A stretch of 64,000 bases of DNA from Micromonospora endolithica (GCF_003626595.1 NZ_RBAK01000019.1:30935-94934); one strand, 5' to 3'. Shown: positions 1 to 9,648, counted from the stretch's first letter. Made by a program: numbers and translations. Notes: a model not told the origin generated them from the letters alone.

Positions 1-44
1 TCGCCGAGGTGACCAAGCCGGTCCTCACCCTCGGCCGCCGCTGA
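1..44 (+). CDS. 3' end of an upstream gene (partial)
   Basis: One frame stays open from the window edge and ends in AEVTKPVLTLGRR followed by TGA at 42-44. A strong hairpin starts 17 bases later, which is what one expects after a real gene end. Only 13 residues are visible, so no function can be given. Confidence 0.4.
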   Translation, partial: AEVTKPVLTLGRR

Positions 45-60
45 GGAACTGATCGACATC

Positions 61-97
61 GGTGCGCCCGCCCGGATCGGTGCCGGACGGGCGCACC
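61..97 (+). terminator. Hairpin terminator after the upstream gene
   Basis: A 15-bp inverted repeat with one mismatch (61-75 with 83-97) closes a 7-base loop. It lies just after the TGA at 42-44 and before the next regulator. There is no long T-run, as is usual for terminators in high-GC actinobacteria. Confidence 0.6.
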
Positions 98-247
98 GCC
101 CCCGTCGGATGTCGTCGCCGACAACCCGGCAAGAGTCTGCGGCCCACTGCTGTCGATCCGCTATCGGATCGCTATCACCGCCCATGGGCGGCGTGTCACG
201 GCCGGACTACTCTGCTGGTAGTGGGACCACAGCCGGCGGGGGAGCAG

Positions 248-3229
248 ATGCGGTTCGGGATCCTGGGGCCCTTGCGGGTCGGCGGCGGCGAGGCCACCGT
301 CACCGCGGGTCGCGACCGGACGGTGCTGGCCATGTTGCTGCTACGCCACGGCCGGATCGTCCCCGCCGACGAACTCGTGGACGCGATCTGGGCGGAACGA
401 CCACCGGTCACCGCGCGTACGCAGCTCCAGATCTGCGTCTCCCGGCTGCGGCAACGCCTCACCACACTCGGGCTGTCGGCCGACATGATCGTCACCGACC
501 CCGGCGGCTACGGGATCAGGGTCGACGACGACGACCTGGACGCGATGGTCTTCCGCCGGCACGTCGACGACGCCCGTGCGGCCCTCGCCGCCGGCCGCCC
601 GGATCACGCCCGAGGGCGCTACCGGGCGGCACTGGAGCTGTGGCGCGGCCCGGCGCTGTCCGGCATCACCAGCGACACGGTGCGCCGCCGCGCGCAGACC
701 CTCGACGAGCAGCGCCTCACCGCGCTGGAGGAGTACGTGGACGTCGAGCTTCGTCTCGGCCACGCGGCGGACCTGCTCGACGAGCTGCACGAGAGCGTGG
801 AGCGGCATCCGCTGCGGGAGCGGCTGCGGGCGCAGCTGATGCTCGCGCTCACCACGGTGGGCCGGCAGGCCGCGGCGCTCACCGTCTACCGGGAGGGTCG
901 GCGGCTCTACGCCGAGGAGCTGGGCATCGAGCCCGGCGCGGCGTTGCAGGAGCTGCACCAGCGCGTACTCGCCGGTGACCTGGCGATGGCGGGAGCGCCG
1001 CGGGCCACGGCGGCCCCGGTCCGGGGTCTGCCCCGGGCGATCAGCGACTTCACCGGCCGGCAGGACACCGTCGCCCGGCTGCTCAAGGAGATCGAGGAGG
1101 ACGACGCCCGGATCCAACTGATCGACGGGATGCCGGGCAGCGGCAAGACCACTCTGGCGGTGCACCTCGCCGCCCGGCTCGCCGACCGTTACCCGGACGC
1201 GCAGCTCATCATCGACCTGCACGGACACAGTGACCGGGAACCCCTGTCACCGGCGGCGGCCCTGGCCGTGCTGCTGCGACAGCTCGGGGTGCCGAGCGAC
1301 CGCATCCCGCCGGACGTCGACGAGCGGACCATCCTCTGGCGCAGCGAACTGGCCGACCGGCACGCCATCGTGGTGCTCGACAACGCCGCCACCGCCGACC
1401 AGGTCGTGCCGCTGCTGCCCAGCGGGCGGCGCTGCCTCACCCTGATCACCAGCCGACGGCGCCTGATCGGCCTGGACGAGGGTCGGCCGTCGTCGCTGCC
1501 GGTGCTCGACCCGGACGAGGCGGTCGAGCTGCTGGCCAGGGTCGCCGGCCGGGAGCGGGTCGCCGCGGAGCCGGCGGGGGCGGCCGAGGTGGTACGGCGG
1601 TGCGGGTACCTGCCCCTGGCGATCCGGTTGGCGGGTGCCCGGCTGGCGCACCGCTCGCGGTGGCGGATCGCGGACCTGGCGGAACGCCTCAGCGTCGGCG
1701 GGGACCCGCTGGCCGAGCTGGCGGCCGGCGAGCGTTCGGTCGGCCACGCCTTCGCGCTGTCCTACGCGCAGCTGAGCGCGGGTGCGCAGCGGATGTTCCG
1801 GCTCCTCGGCCTGCACCCGGGCCAGCGGATCGACAACCGGGTGGCCGCCGCACTGGCCGATCTGCCACTGACCTTCGCGCAGGACCTCCTCGACGAGCTG
1901 GTCGACGCCCATCTCGTCGAGGAGCCGGACCCGGGCCGTTACCGTTTCCACGATCTGGTGCGCGACTACGCCCGGTACCTTCTGGCCGAGCCCGCCGTGG
2001 CCGCCGACCGGGACGCGGCGCTGGACCGGATGCTCAACACCTACCTCCACGTCGTCGGGCGAATCGGGAGCCTGGTGGACCGGTCGGCGTCCCGCGCCTC
2101 CTTCGAACCGCCTCCGGTGGACCGGCCGGACGTGGTCGAAGCGATCGTCGCGCACGGCGTCGACTGGCTGGACGAGAGACGGGCGACCCTGACCGGGCTG
2201 GTCGGGCTGGCCGAGCGGGAGGGGCGTCTCGCGGAGTGCTGGCAGCTCGTCCGAGCCGGCTGGAGCTACTGGTTGGCGAGTGGCCAGATCGACGATCTGG
2301 TGACCGTCCACCGGACCGGGCTGCGGGCGGCGGAACGACTCGGCGACGACGCCGCGATCGCCACGATGCACAACTACCTGGCCTCCGGCTACTACCGGCT
2401 GGGCCGGCACCGGGAGGCGCTGGCCTCGATGGATGTCGCTCTCCGCCTGCGGGAACGGCTCGGCGACCGGCTCGCCCAGGCGGGTTCCCACAAGAACATG
2501 GCCATCGTCCTGGCAACCTCCGGTGACATCCGCGCCTCGCTCGCGTCCCTGGAGAAGGCGCTGGTGCTGCTGCGCAGGGAGCGCCACGACCACGGCATCG
2601 TGGCGCTCTACACGAACCAGTCGGCGATCCTGCTGATGGCGGGTCGGCCCGCCGAGGCCCTCGCGCTGTCCCGCCGGCAGCTCGCGATGGGACGCGCCCT
2701 CGGCGAGCTGTCCTACGTCGTCATCGCGATGGGCCACATCGGCATGGCTCGGGCGCGCCTCGGTGAGCACGGGCCCGCTCGGCGTCGGCTGACCGTGGCG
2801 TTGACGCTCAAGCGCCGGCTCGGCAACCGGTACGGCGTGGGCGAGCTGCTCAACGAACTGGGTGCGATCGAGCTGTCGACGGGCCACCCGCAGGCGGCCG
2901 TGGACCTGCACCGGGAAGCCCTGATCACCATGACCGAGGTGGGGGACCGGCAGGGCCAGTGCGTGTCCCGGAACCTGCTGGCGCGGGCACTGCGCGTGGC
3001 GGGGGACCCGACCAGCGCCTGCGACCTGCACCATCGTGCGCTGGCGGACGCGGTGCGGCTCAACTTCCGGGGCGAGCAGGCGCGCGCGCACGACGGGATC
3101 GCCCGTTGCCTCCGGGACAGCGACCCGGCCGCCGCCCGGGGGCACTGGTCCCGGGCGTTGGCGCTGTTCCGCCAGTTGCCGGCGCCCGAGGCGGACGAGG
3201 TGGAGCGGCTGCTCGCCGACCTGGACTGA
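248..3229 (+). CDS. AfsR/SARP-family regulator with NB-ARC ATPase and TPR repeats
   Basis: A 993-residue transcriptional regulator of the AfsR/SARP type. The order is an OmpR-like winged helix at about 1-95 (MRFGILGPLRV start), a bacterial transcriptional activation domain at about 100-245, an NB-ARC/STAND ATPase at about 270-560 with P-loop GMPGSGKTT near residue 295, and a C-terminal TPR region at about 660-980 (repeated ALA/HxxALxL helices). Family members bind direct repeats and activate secondary metabolism or development genes, with the STAND module as a switch. I chose ATG 248 because GGGGGAG lies just upstream and the winged helix begins there; the frame is open back to 62. No biosynthetic cluster lies next to it here, so its target is unknown. 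Confidence 0.9.
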   Translation: MRFGILGPLRVGGGEATVTAGRDRTVLAMLLLRHGRIVPADELVDAIWAERPPVTARTQLQICVSRLRQRLTTLGLSADMIVTDPGGYGIRVDDDDLDAMVFRRHVDDARAALAAGRPDHARGRYRAALELWRGPALSGITSDTVRRRAQTLDEQRLTALEEYVDVELRLGHAADLLDELHESVERHPLRERLRAQLMLALTTVGRQAAALTVYREGRRLYAEELGIEPGAALQELHQRVLAGDLAMAGAPRATAAPVRGLPRAISDFTGRQDTVARLLKEIEEDDARIQLIDGMPGSGKTTLAVHLAARLADRYPDAQLIIDLHGHSDREPLSPAAALAVLLRQLGVPSDRIPPDVDERTILWRSELADRHAIVVLDNAATADQVVPLLPSGRRCLTLITSRRRLIGLDEGRPSSLPVLDPDEAVELLARVAGRERVAAEPAGAAEVVRRCGYLPLAIRLAGARLAHRSRWRIADLAERLSVGGDPLAELAAGERSVGHAFALSYAQLSAGAQRMFRLLGLHPGQRIDNRVAAALADLPLTFAQDLLDELVDAHLVEEPDPGRYRFHDLVRDYARYLLAEPAVAADRDAALDRMLNTYLHVVGRIGSLVDRSASRASFEPPPVDRPDVVEAIVAHGVDWLDERRATLTGLVGLAEREGRLAECWQLVRAGWSYWLASGQIDDLVTVHRTGLRAAERLGDDAAIATMHNYLASGYYRLGRHREALASMDVALRLRERLGDRLAQAGSHKNMAIVLATSGDIRASLASLEKALVLLRRERHDHGIVALYTNQSAILLMAGRPAEALALSRRQLAMGRALGELSYVVIAMGHIGMARARLGEHGPARRRLTVALTLKRRLGNRYGVGELLNELGAIELSTGHPQAAVDLHREALITMTEVGDRQGQCVSRNLLARALRVAGDPTSACDLHHRALADAVRLNFRGEQARAHDGIARCLRDSDPAAARGHWSRALALFRQLPAPEADEVERLLADLD

Positions 3230-3260
3230 GCGATCATCTGCACGTCCCGGCCGGGCGCGG

Positions 3261-3266
3261 CAGGAT
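3261..3266 (+). promoter_or_regulatory. Candidate -10 box for a leaderless fumC transcript
   Basis: CAGGAT is followed by 7 bases and then GTG 3274. No Shine-Dalgarno sequence precedes that GTG. The same spacing recurs at many starts in this window. Confidence 0.4.
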
Positions 3267-3273
3267 GGAACGC

Positions 3274-4674
3274 GTGACGACTCCAGAGGCAACCGGGTAC
3301 CGGATCGAACGCGACTCGATGGGCGAGGTGGAGGTGCCCGCCGAAGCCCTGTGGCGGGCGCAGACGCAACGCGCGGTGCAGAACTTCCCGATCTCCGGCC
3401 GGGGCATCGAGCCCGCCCAGATCCGGGCCCTGGCCCAGATCAAGGGGGCGGCGGCCGAGGTCAACGGCGACCTGGGCGTGATCGACGCGAACGTCGCCGC
3501 CGCCATCGCCGCCGCCGCCGCGCACGTGGCCGACGGTGGGTACGACGACCAGTTCCCGGTGGACGTCTTCCAGACCGGATCGGGCACGTCGTCCAACATG
3601 AACACCAACGAGGTCATCGCCACCCTGGCCACCCGCGAGCTGGGCCGGGACGTGCACCCGAACGACCACGTGAACGCCTCGCAGTCCAGCAACGACGTCT
3701 TTCCCTCGTCGATCCACCTGGCGGCGACCGAGGCGGTGGCCGGTGACCTGCTGCCGGCGCTGGCCCACCTCGCGGAGGCGCTGGAGGGCAAGGCGGCCGA
3801 GTTCGAGACGGTCGTCAAGGCGGGGCGTACGCACCTGATGGACGCCACACCGGTGACCCTCGGGCAGGAGTTCGGCGGCTACGCGACGCAGGTCCGCTAC
3901 GGCATCGAGCGGCTGGAGTCGGCGTTGCCCCGGCTCGCCGAGCTGCCGCTGGGCGGTACCGCCGTGGGCACCGGCATCAACACCCCGCTGGGCTTCGCCG
4001 CCCGGGTGATCGAGAAGTTGCGGGCGTCCACCGGGCTGCCGGTGACCGAGGCCCGCAACCACTTCGAGGCGCAGGGCGCGCGGGACGCGCTGGTGGAGGT
4101 CTCCGGCCAGCTCCGGACGATCGCGGTCGGGCTATACAAGATCGCCAACGACATCCGCTGGATGGGGTCCGGCCCCCGCGCCGGCCTGCGCGAGCTGCGC
4201 ATCCCCGACCTCCAGCCCGGCTCCTCGATCATGCCGGGCAAGGTGAACCCGGTGGTCGCCGAGGCGATGCGGCAGGTCTGCGCCCAGGTGATCGGCAACG
4301 ACGCGACCGTGGCGTTCGCCGGTTCCCAGGGTGACTTCGAGCTGAACGTGATGCTCCCGGTGATGGGCCGCAACCTGCTGGAGTCGATCCGGCTGCTGTC
4401 CGCGTCGAGCCGGCTCTTCGCGGACCGCCTGGTGGTCGGCCTGGTCGCGGACGCGGAGGTCTGCCTGGCGTACGCGGAAGGCTCGCCGTCGATCGTCACC
4501 CCGCTCAACCGCCACCTGGGGTACGACGAGGCGGCCTCGATCGCCAAGGAGGCCCTCGCCAAGCAGATCTCCATCAGGGAGGTGGTGCTCGCGCGCGGTC
4601 ACGTCGACTCCGGGAAGCTCACCGAGGAGCAGTTGGCGGAGGCCCTGGACCTGCTCCGGATGACCCATCCCTGA
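3274..4674 (+). CDS. fumC: Class II fumarate hydratase
   Basis: A TCA-cycle enzyme that interconverts fumarate and malate in the cytosol as a homotetramer. The 466-residue length fits the class. The superfamily signature GSSIMPGKVNP lies near residue 315, and the active-site regions TSSNMNTNEV, NASQSSNDVFP and GRTHLMDATPVTLGQ are all present. The start could be GTG 3274 (leaderless, preceded by CAGGAT) or ATG 3265, three codons upstream. It follows the SARP gene by 44 bases but probably has its own promoter. Its 3' end overlaps the convergent small gene by 56 bases. Confidence 0.95.
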   Translation: MTTPEATGYRIERDSMGEVEVPAEALWRAQTQRAVQNFPISGRGIEPAQIRALAQIKGAAAEVNGDLGVIDANVAAAIAAAAAHVADGGYDDQFPVDVFQTGSGTSSNMNTNEVIATLATRELGRDVHPNDHVNASQSSNDVFPSSIHLAATEAVAGDLLPALAHLAEALEGKAAEFETVVKAGRTHLMDATPVTLGQEFGGYATQVRYGIERLESALPRLAELPLGGTAVGTGINTPLGFAARVIEKLRASTGLPVTEARNHFEAQGARDALVEVSGQLRTIAVGLYKIANDIRWMGSGPRAGLRELRIPDLQPGSSIMPGKVNPVVAEAMRQVCAQVIGNDATVAFAGSQGDFELNVMLPVMGRNLLESIRLLSASSRLFADRLVVGLVADAEVCLAYAEGSPSIVTPLNRHLGYDEAASIAKEALAKQISIREVVLARGHVDSGKLTEEQLAEALDLLRMTHP

Positions 4675-4921
4675 GCCGGGCCACCCAGCCGAGGAACCGG
4701 TTGAACAGGTCCTTCGGGTCCGGCCCGTCGTACGGATTGAGCCGGTACAGGTCGGCCGCCGCGTCGTACAGCAGCGTGCAGAGGTAGACCCGCAGCGCGA
4801 CCGGGTCGTGTGCGTACTCCCGGCAGAGGGTGAGGCGCGCGGTCGCGCACGGCCAGGGGGCGGCGCAGGCCCGGCACAGCCAGAGCGGGCGCAGCGCGGT
4901 GTGGGCGGCGGGCACGGGCAT
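4619..4921 (-). CDS. Small conserved actinobacterial protein with CxxC and Cys-rich N-terminus
   Basis: A 100-residue protein with an N-terminal PLWLCRACAAPWPCATA motif (three cysteines in two close pairs), followed by a helical segment (VALRVYLCTLLYDAAADLYRL) and FNRFLGWV. Proteins of this shape are common beside XRE/DUF397 regulators in Micromonosporaceae. Some database entries call them flavin reductase, which nothing in the sequence supports. AAGGA lies 7 bases before the ATG. The C-terminal 18 codons overlap the 3' end of fumC on the other strand, so the last residues may be unconstrained. Function unknown. Confidence 0.65.
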   Translation of the reverse strand: MPVPAAHTALRPLWLCRACAAPWPCATARLTLCREYAHDPVALRVYLCTLLYDAAADLYRLNPYDGPDPKDLFNRFLGWVARLRDGSSGAGPGPPPTAPR

Positions 4922-5191
4922 GGCGGGTCCTTTCGAGCTGATCCGTCGGCGCTCTCACCCCGACGCGGTCACCGCGCGGCGGTGGGACCGCCCGACCCGG
5001 GGATGCCGGGCGGTCCCGTGCGGCGTACCGGACCGGGGGACGAGCCGACGCGCCGCCCTTCACACTCTGCTGCTCGGCCCACTACGGTCGGAAGTGTCGA
5101 GGGTCGGTTCCGGGGTGGTGCTGCGACCGGACGGTGCGGCGGTGGCGGCCGGCTGGAGCGGGTCGGGTACGACGGTGGAGGGCGGTTGGCG

Positions 5192-6004
5192 ATGGCGGGT
5201 GGGCAGATGACCGCGGCGGCGTTCCTGGTGGCGGAACTGCGCCGCGCACGGGTCCGGCGGGGGTGGAGTCAGGAGGATCTGGCCAAGGCCGTCAACTACT
5301 CGCCGTCGATGGTCAGCGCGGTGGAGGTCGGCCAGCAGCCGCCCACCGGCAAGTACGTGGAACTGGTCGACGGGGCCCTGGACACCGGTGGCCTCTTCAC
5401 CCGCATGCTCACCGACCTGGTAAGCCTCGACCGCACCCAACCCTGGCAGCGCGGCTGGCGGGCCATCCTGGCGGACTCGTGGGCACTACGCTGGTTCGAC
5501 CCGCTGCACGTTCCAGGTCTGGTGCAGACCGAGGCGTATGCGCGCGCGGTCTTCGAGTCCGATCCCCTGCTCGACCCCGAGGAAGTCGAGCGGCGGCTCG
5601 CTGAACGGCTGGACAGTCAAGCCGTGCTTCTTGCCGAGCGTCCACCCAAGCTGGTGGGGGTGATGGACGAGTCGGTGCTCCGGCGGGCTGTGGGCGGTCG
5701 GAAAGTCATGTGCGATCAGGTCTCTCATCTCGCTCGTCTCGCCATCGAGCACCCGCACGTCCGGATCCAGGTCGTGCCGTTATCGGCGGAGGAATATCCG
5801 GGTCTGAACGGTCCGTTCATCCTCGCCAGCATGGCCGGCGGGGCGGAACTCGCCTTCCTCGGCGGTCAGGTCGGAGGGCAGGAACTGGACCGGTCGGCTG
5901 ATCTCGTGCGACTGCAACGGACCTGGGAGGCTACTCTCGCCGTGGCGTTGCCCCCGCAGGAGTCGATCGAGCGGTTGAGGGAGCTGGCGGAATCATGGAG
6001 CTGA
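5192..6004 (+). CDS. XRE-family regulator with DUF5753 C-terminal domain
   Basis: A 270-residue helix-turn-helix protein. The HTH (LRRARVRRGWSQEDLAKAVNYSPSMVSAVE) occupies about residues 12-45. The rest matches the DUF5753 domain typical of streptomycete and micromonosporal XRE proteins (LHVPGLVQTEAYARA, HVRIQVVPLS, LAFLGG). Such proteins pair with a DUF397 protein, and here the DUF397 gene overlaps the stop by 10 bases. I chose ATG 5192 because GGAGG ends 9 bases upstream; ATG 5207 is an alternative. The known relatives BldB and WhiJ point to developmental regulation, but that role is inferred. Confidence 0.88.
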   Translation: MAGGQMTAAAFLVAELRRARVRRGWSQEDLAKAVNYSPSMVSAVEVGQQPPTGKYVELVDGALDTGGLFTRMLTDLVSLDRTQPWQRGWRAILADSWALRWFDPLHVPGLVQTEAYARAVFESDPLLDPEEVERRLAERLDSQAVLLAERPPKLVGVMDESVLRRAVGGRKVMCDQVSHLARLAIEHPHVRIQVVPLSAEEYPGLNGPFILASMAGGAELAFLGGQVGGQELDRSADLVRLQRTWEATLAVALPPQESIERLRELAESWS

Positions 6005-6183
6005 CCGGCGCTCAGTGGCGCAAGAGTCGTCGAAGTGGCTCCAACGACCAGTGCGTCGAGGTGGCGACGAACCTTTCCGGGGTGGTCGGGGTGCGGGACA
6101 GCAAGGATCCGGCGGGGCCGGCGTTGGCTTTTGACGCGTACTCCTGGCGGGTCTTCGTGGCCGCGGTGCCGGGCCGGCCGTGA
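5995..6183 (+). CDS. DUF397 domain protein, partner of the upstream XRE regulator
   Basis: A complete 62-residue DUF397 protein: WRKSRRSGSNDQCVEVA, then VGVRDSKDPAGPAL and a final WRVFVAAV. It overlaps the XRE gene by 10 bases, so the two are translationally coupled. DUF397 proteins act as small partners or antagonists of DUF5753-type XRE regulators, as in the WhiJ system. Compare the orphan copy at 15861-16049. Confidence 0.85.
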   Translation: MELTGAQWRKSRRSGSNDQCVEVATNLSGVVGVRDSKDPAGPALAFDAYSWRVFVAAVPGRP

Positions 6184-6202
6184 CTGGCCCGCCCGCGGCG
6201 GT

Positions 6203-6240
6203 GATCCACTTGATCCGATGTCGGCGACGGCGAGTGGATC
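6203..6240. terminator. Inverted repeat between convergent genes
   Basis: GATCCACT (6203-6210) pairs with AGTGGATC (6233-6240). The repeat ends directly at the stop codon of the minus-strand CGNR gene and lies 20 bases after the DUF397 stop. Its CGAGTGGATC end resembles the long hairpins at 9.7, 10.9 and 42.3 kb, so it may be a short degenerate member of that family. Confidence 0.45.
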
Positions 6241-6786
6241 TCACCCTCGGGCGGCGGCCTTGCGGGCGCGGTAGGCGCTGACCGCGGCGCGGTTGCCGCA
6301 GTTGGCGTCGCAGAAGCGGCGGGACCGGTTCTTCGAGAGGTCGACCAGCACGTCGTCGCAGTCGGGGTGCTCGCAGACGCGCAGCCGGGACAGCTCGCCC
6401 ATCCGGACCAGGTCGGCCAGCGCCATCGCGGCCTCGACCGCGATCCGGGTGGCCAGTGGGGCGTCGCGCGGTACGGCGTGGAAGTGGTACGGCTCGTCGT
6501 CGTGGGCGATGAGCTGCGGCAGGGCCCGGTGCTCGCGCAGCAGCCCGTTGACGATGGCGACGATCTCGTCGGTGTCGGCGTGCCAGACCCGGCGCAGCCG
6601 CGGACGCAGCCGGCGGACCGCCGCCAACTCGGTCTCGGTGTGCTCGTGCCGACCGGTGTACGAGTGCGCGGTGAAGAACTCGTCCAGCGCGGCCACGTCG
6701 GGCAGCCCCTCGCCGTCCCGGCCGTCGGTGTTGACGAGCGCGGCGGCGGCGGTCAGCGAGCAGTCGGTGTCATGGGCGAAAAGCAT
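6241..6786 (-). CDS. CGNR zinc-finger protein with ABATE domain
   Basis: A 181-residue protein of the ABATE (putative stress-induced transcription regulator) plus CGNR zinc-finger type. The N-terminus LFAHDTDCSLTAAAALVNT is the ABATE start. The C-terminus holds the finger RVCEHPDCDDVLVDLSKNRSRRFC..NCGNR, with four cysteines placed for zinc. I chose ATG 6786 because AGGAG lies 5 bases upstream; an in-frame ATG five codons earlier is less well placed. It is divergent from the EamA transporter across 86 bases, and family members often sit next to transporters they may regulate. Confidence 0.9.
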   Translation of the reverse strand: MLFAHDTDCSLTAAAALVNTDGRDGEGLPDVAALDEFFTAHSYTGRHEHTETELAAVRRLRPRLRRVWHADTDEIVAIVNGLLREHRALPQLIAHDDEPYHFHAVPRDAPLATRIAVEAAMALADLVRMGELSRLRVCEHPDCDDVLVDLSKNRSRRFCDANCGNRAAVSAYRARKAAARG

Positions 6787-6872
6787 CTTGACTCCTGTCA
6801 TCGCACGCCCGTAGCGTCATCGGCGTAACTCTAGTTTGGCCATGACACCCTCGTTTCGCCAAGGAGAGACCG

Positions 6873-7838
6873 ATGCGCCAACCCTCGCTCGGCGGTGCCG
6901 GCCTCGCCCTGGCCGCGCTCTCCGCGCTGACCTTCGGCACCTCCGGCACGTTCGCCCGCTCGCTGATCGACGCCGGCTGGTCGGCCGAGGCGCTGGTGAT
7001 CGCGCGGGTCGGCCTCGCCGCCCTGGTGGTGGCGGTGCCGGCGCTGCTGGCCCTGCGCGGCCGGTGGTCGGTGCTGCGGGACAACCTCACCATGGTCGGC
7101 GTCTTCGGGCTGCTCGGCGTCGCACTGGCGCAGGTGTGCTTCTTCAACGCGGTGCGCTACCTGCCGGTCGGGCTCGCGTTGCTGCTGGAATACCTGGGGA
7201 TCGTCGTGGTGGTCGGCTGGATGTGGCTGGTGCACGGCCAGCGTCCCCGCCGCCTCACCGTGGTCGGCTCGGTGGCCGCCCTGGCCGGACTGGTGCTCGT
7301 GCTCGACCTGGCCGGCGCGGAACGCCTCGACCCGATCGGCGTGCTGTGGGGACTCGGCGCGGCGTTCGGGCTGGCCGGCTACTACGTCCTCGCCGGGCGG
7401 GTCGACCCCCGGCTCCCGTCGGTGGTGCTGGCCGCCGGCGGCATGGGTGTGGGAGCGGTCCTCCTGCTGCTGCTCGGTCTGGTGGGCCTGCTGCCGCTGC
7501 GGGCGACCTTCGGTGACGTCGAGTTCGCCGGGCAGACCACCTCGTGGTGGGTGCCGGTCGCGGGTCTGGTGCTCATCGCCGCCGTGGTCGCGTACCTCGC
7601 CGGGATCGCGGCGGCCCGCATCCTCGGCGCCCGGCTGGCGTCCTTCGTCGGCCTGACCGAGGTGCTGTTCGCGGTGCTGATCGCCTGGCTGGTGCTGGAC
7701 GAGCTGCTGACCGTGAAGCAACTCCTGGGCGGTGCGCTGATCGTCGCCGGGGCCGCGCTGGTCCGCCTCGACGAGCTACGCGAACCCGAGCCGACCCCGG
7801 ACCCGGCGGTCGAACCCGCCCTGGTCAGTGATCGGTGA
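6873..7838 (+). CDS. EamA/DMT-family membrane transporter
   Basis: A 321-residue protein with ten hydrophobic segments arranged as two EamA repeats. The second repeat ends LTEVLFAVLIAWLVLDELLTVKQLLGGALIVAGAAL, the usual DMT signature. The substrate cannot be read from sequence; relatives export metabolites or amino acids. AAGGAG is placed well before the ATG. The C-terminal 25 residues are a hydrophilic acidic tail. The divergent CGNR protein is a plausible regulator. Confidence 0.88.
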   Translation: MRQPSLGGAGLALAALSALTFGTSGTFARSLIDAGWSAEALVIARVGLAALVVAVPALLALRGRWSVLRDNLTMVGVFGLLGVALAQVCFFNAVRYLPVGLALLLEYLGIVVVVGWMWLVHGQRPRRLTVVGSVAALAGLVLVLDLAGAERLDPIGVLWGLGAAFGLAGYYVLAGRVDPRLPSVVLAAGGMGVGAVLLLLLGLVGLLPLRATFGDVEFAGQTTSWWVPVAGLVLIAAVVAYLAGIAAARILGARLASFVGLTEVLFAVLIAWLVLDELLTVKQLLGGALIVAGAALVRLDELREPEPTPDPAVEPALVSDR

Positions 7839-7944
7839 CTCCGGGAGCAAGCCGAATTAACGGATGGAAACGGATAGCTGTCTGGCGTAAACCACATCGG
7901 CCTGTTCTGATGGCGTTGCACGTCCCTCAACGAGAGGATTTCAT

Positions 7945-9633
7945 GTGGTGAGCAAGCGCTTCACCGCTGGCGCCGTCGCTACCGCGACGGTGCTGGCACT
8001 GACGGTCACCGGGCTGAGCGTGCCGGCTGCCGCCGCCCCGTCCGACTCCCGGACGTTCACCGTGGTGGCCGAGGACGGCACCACCGTCGACGCCGCCATC
8101 GCCGCGATCAAGGCGGCCGGCGGGACCGTGGTATCCCGGTCCGACGAGGTCGGCATGTTCCAGGTGACCAGCGACCGGGCCGACTTCGCGGCGAAGGCGA
8201 CCGCGTCCAAGACCCTGGTCGGCGCCGCCGAGCAGAAGGCGATCGGCCGCAAGCCGAAGCTCGACCGGGTCGAGCAGGAGAACCTGCTGGCCGCCGTCGC
8301 GCAGAAGGGCACGGCCGCCAAGCGGGCCAAGAAGTTGGACCCGCTGGACGACAAGCTGTGGGGTCTGGACATGATCCGGGCCGACAAGGCGCGCAAGATC
8401 GAGCCGGGTGACCGGCGGGTCACCGTCGGCGTGCTGGACACCGGTCTGGACGCCAGCCACCCGGACATCGCGCCCAACTTCGACTGGACGCTGTCGCGCA
8501 ACTTCGCGCCGGACATCGTCGACATCGACGGTGAGTGCGAGGTGCCGAGCTGCGTGGACGCGGTCGGTACCGACGACGGCGGTCACGGTACGCACGTCGG
8601 CGGCACGATCGGTGCGGCGGCGAACGGTTTCGGCCTCTCCGGTGTCGCCCCGAAGGTCTCCCTGGTGGAACTCAAGGGCGGCCAGGACTCCGGCTACTTC
8701 TTCCTGGAGCCGGTGGTCAACTCGCTGCTGCACGCCGGCCGCTCCGGGCTCGACGTGGTCAACATGTCGTTCTACGTCGACCCGTGGCTCTACAACTGCA
8801 CCGCCAACCCGGCCGACTCCCCCGAGGACCAGGCCGAGCAGCGCGCCATCATCAAGGCGATGAAGCGGGCGCTGACCTTCGCGCACAACAAGGGCGTCAC
8901 CCTGGTCGGTGCGCTCGGCAACAACAACGAGGACCTGGGCAACCCGCGGGTCGACGAGTCGAGCCCGGACTACGGCGCCGACCCGTACCCGCGGCCGATC
9001 GACAACGAGAGCTGCTGGGACCTCCCCGCCGAGGGCCCGCACGTCATCGGCGTCTCCTCGGTCGGGCCGTCCGGCAAGAAGTCGGACTTCTCGAACTACG
9101 GCACCGAGCAGATCTCCGTCGCCGCCCCGGGTGGCTGGTTCCGGGACGGTTTCGGCACCGACACCTTCCGCACCGACGCCAACATGATCCTCTCCACGTA
9201 CCCGAAGAAGGTGCTGCAGGAGGAGGGCTCGGTCGACCCGGACGGCAACATCGTCGAGGGCTTCGAGGAGTCGGTGTTCAAGGAGTGCAAGGCCAACGGT
9301 GAGTGTGGGTACTACACGTACCTCCAGGGCACCTCGATGGCGGCGCCGCACGCCGCCGGTGTGGCCGCACTGATCGTCAGCCGGTTCGGCAAGGTGGAGC
9401 GCCGGGGCGGCTTCGGCCTGAGCCCGGACGTGGTGGAGCAGCACCTCTACCGCACCGCCGCCGAGCACGCCTGCCCGGAGCCGCGGCTCCAGCAGTACCG
9501 CAACGAGGGCCGGGACGAGACCTACGACGCGTACTGCGCCGGTGGGCTCAACTTCAACGGCTTCTACGGCTACGGGATCGTCGACGCCTACGCGGCGGTG
9601 AAGACCCCCCTCAAGCCGAACGCCCGCCCGTAA
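7945..9633 (+). CDS. Secreted subtilisin-like serine protease (S8 family)
   Basis: A 562-residue exported protease. The N-terminus is a Sec signal peptide (KR, then VATATVLALTVTGLSVPAAAA, likely cut after AAA near residue 32). A propeptide runs to about residue 150. The S8 triad is complete: Asp in VLDTGLDASHPD (near 165), His in GGHGTHVGG (near 215) and Ser in GTSMAAPHAAG (near 464), with the oxyanion Asn in ALGNNNEDLG. Starts GTG 7945 and GTG 7948 both fit the GAGAGGA ribosome site. Several cysteines in the mature part suggest disulphides. It stands alone and ends before a strong hairpin. Confidence 0.93.
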   Translation: MVSKRFTAGAVATATVLALTVTGLSVPAAAAPSDSRTFTVVAEDGTTVDAAIAAIKAAGGTVVSRSDEVGMFQVTSDRADFAAKATASKTLVGAAEQKAIGRKPKLDRVEQENLLAAVAQKGTAAKRAKKLDPLDDKLWGLDMIRADKARKIEPGDRRVTVGVLDTGLDASHPDIAPNFDWTLSRNFAPDIVDIDGECEVPSCVDAVGTDDGGHGTHVGGTIGAAANGFGLSGVAPKVSLVELKGGQDSGYFFLEPVVNSLLHAGRSGLDVVNMSFYVDPWLYNCTANPADSPEDQAEQRAIIKAMKRALTFAHNKGVTLVGALGNNNEDLGNPRVDESSPDYGADPYPRPIDNESCWDLPAEGPHVIGVSSVGPSGKKSDFSNYGTEQISVAAPGGWFRDGFGTDTFRTDANMILSTYPKKVLQEEGSVDPDGNIVEGFEESVFKECKANGECGYYTYLQGTSMAAPHAAGVAALIVSRFGKVERRGGFGLSPDVVEQHLYRTAAEHACPEPRLQQYRNEGRDETYDAYCAGGLNFNGFYGYGIVDAYAAVKTPLKPNARP

Positions 9634-9648
9634 CGGGTGCACCCTCCG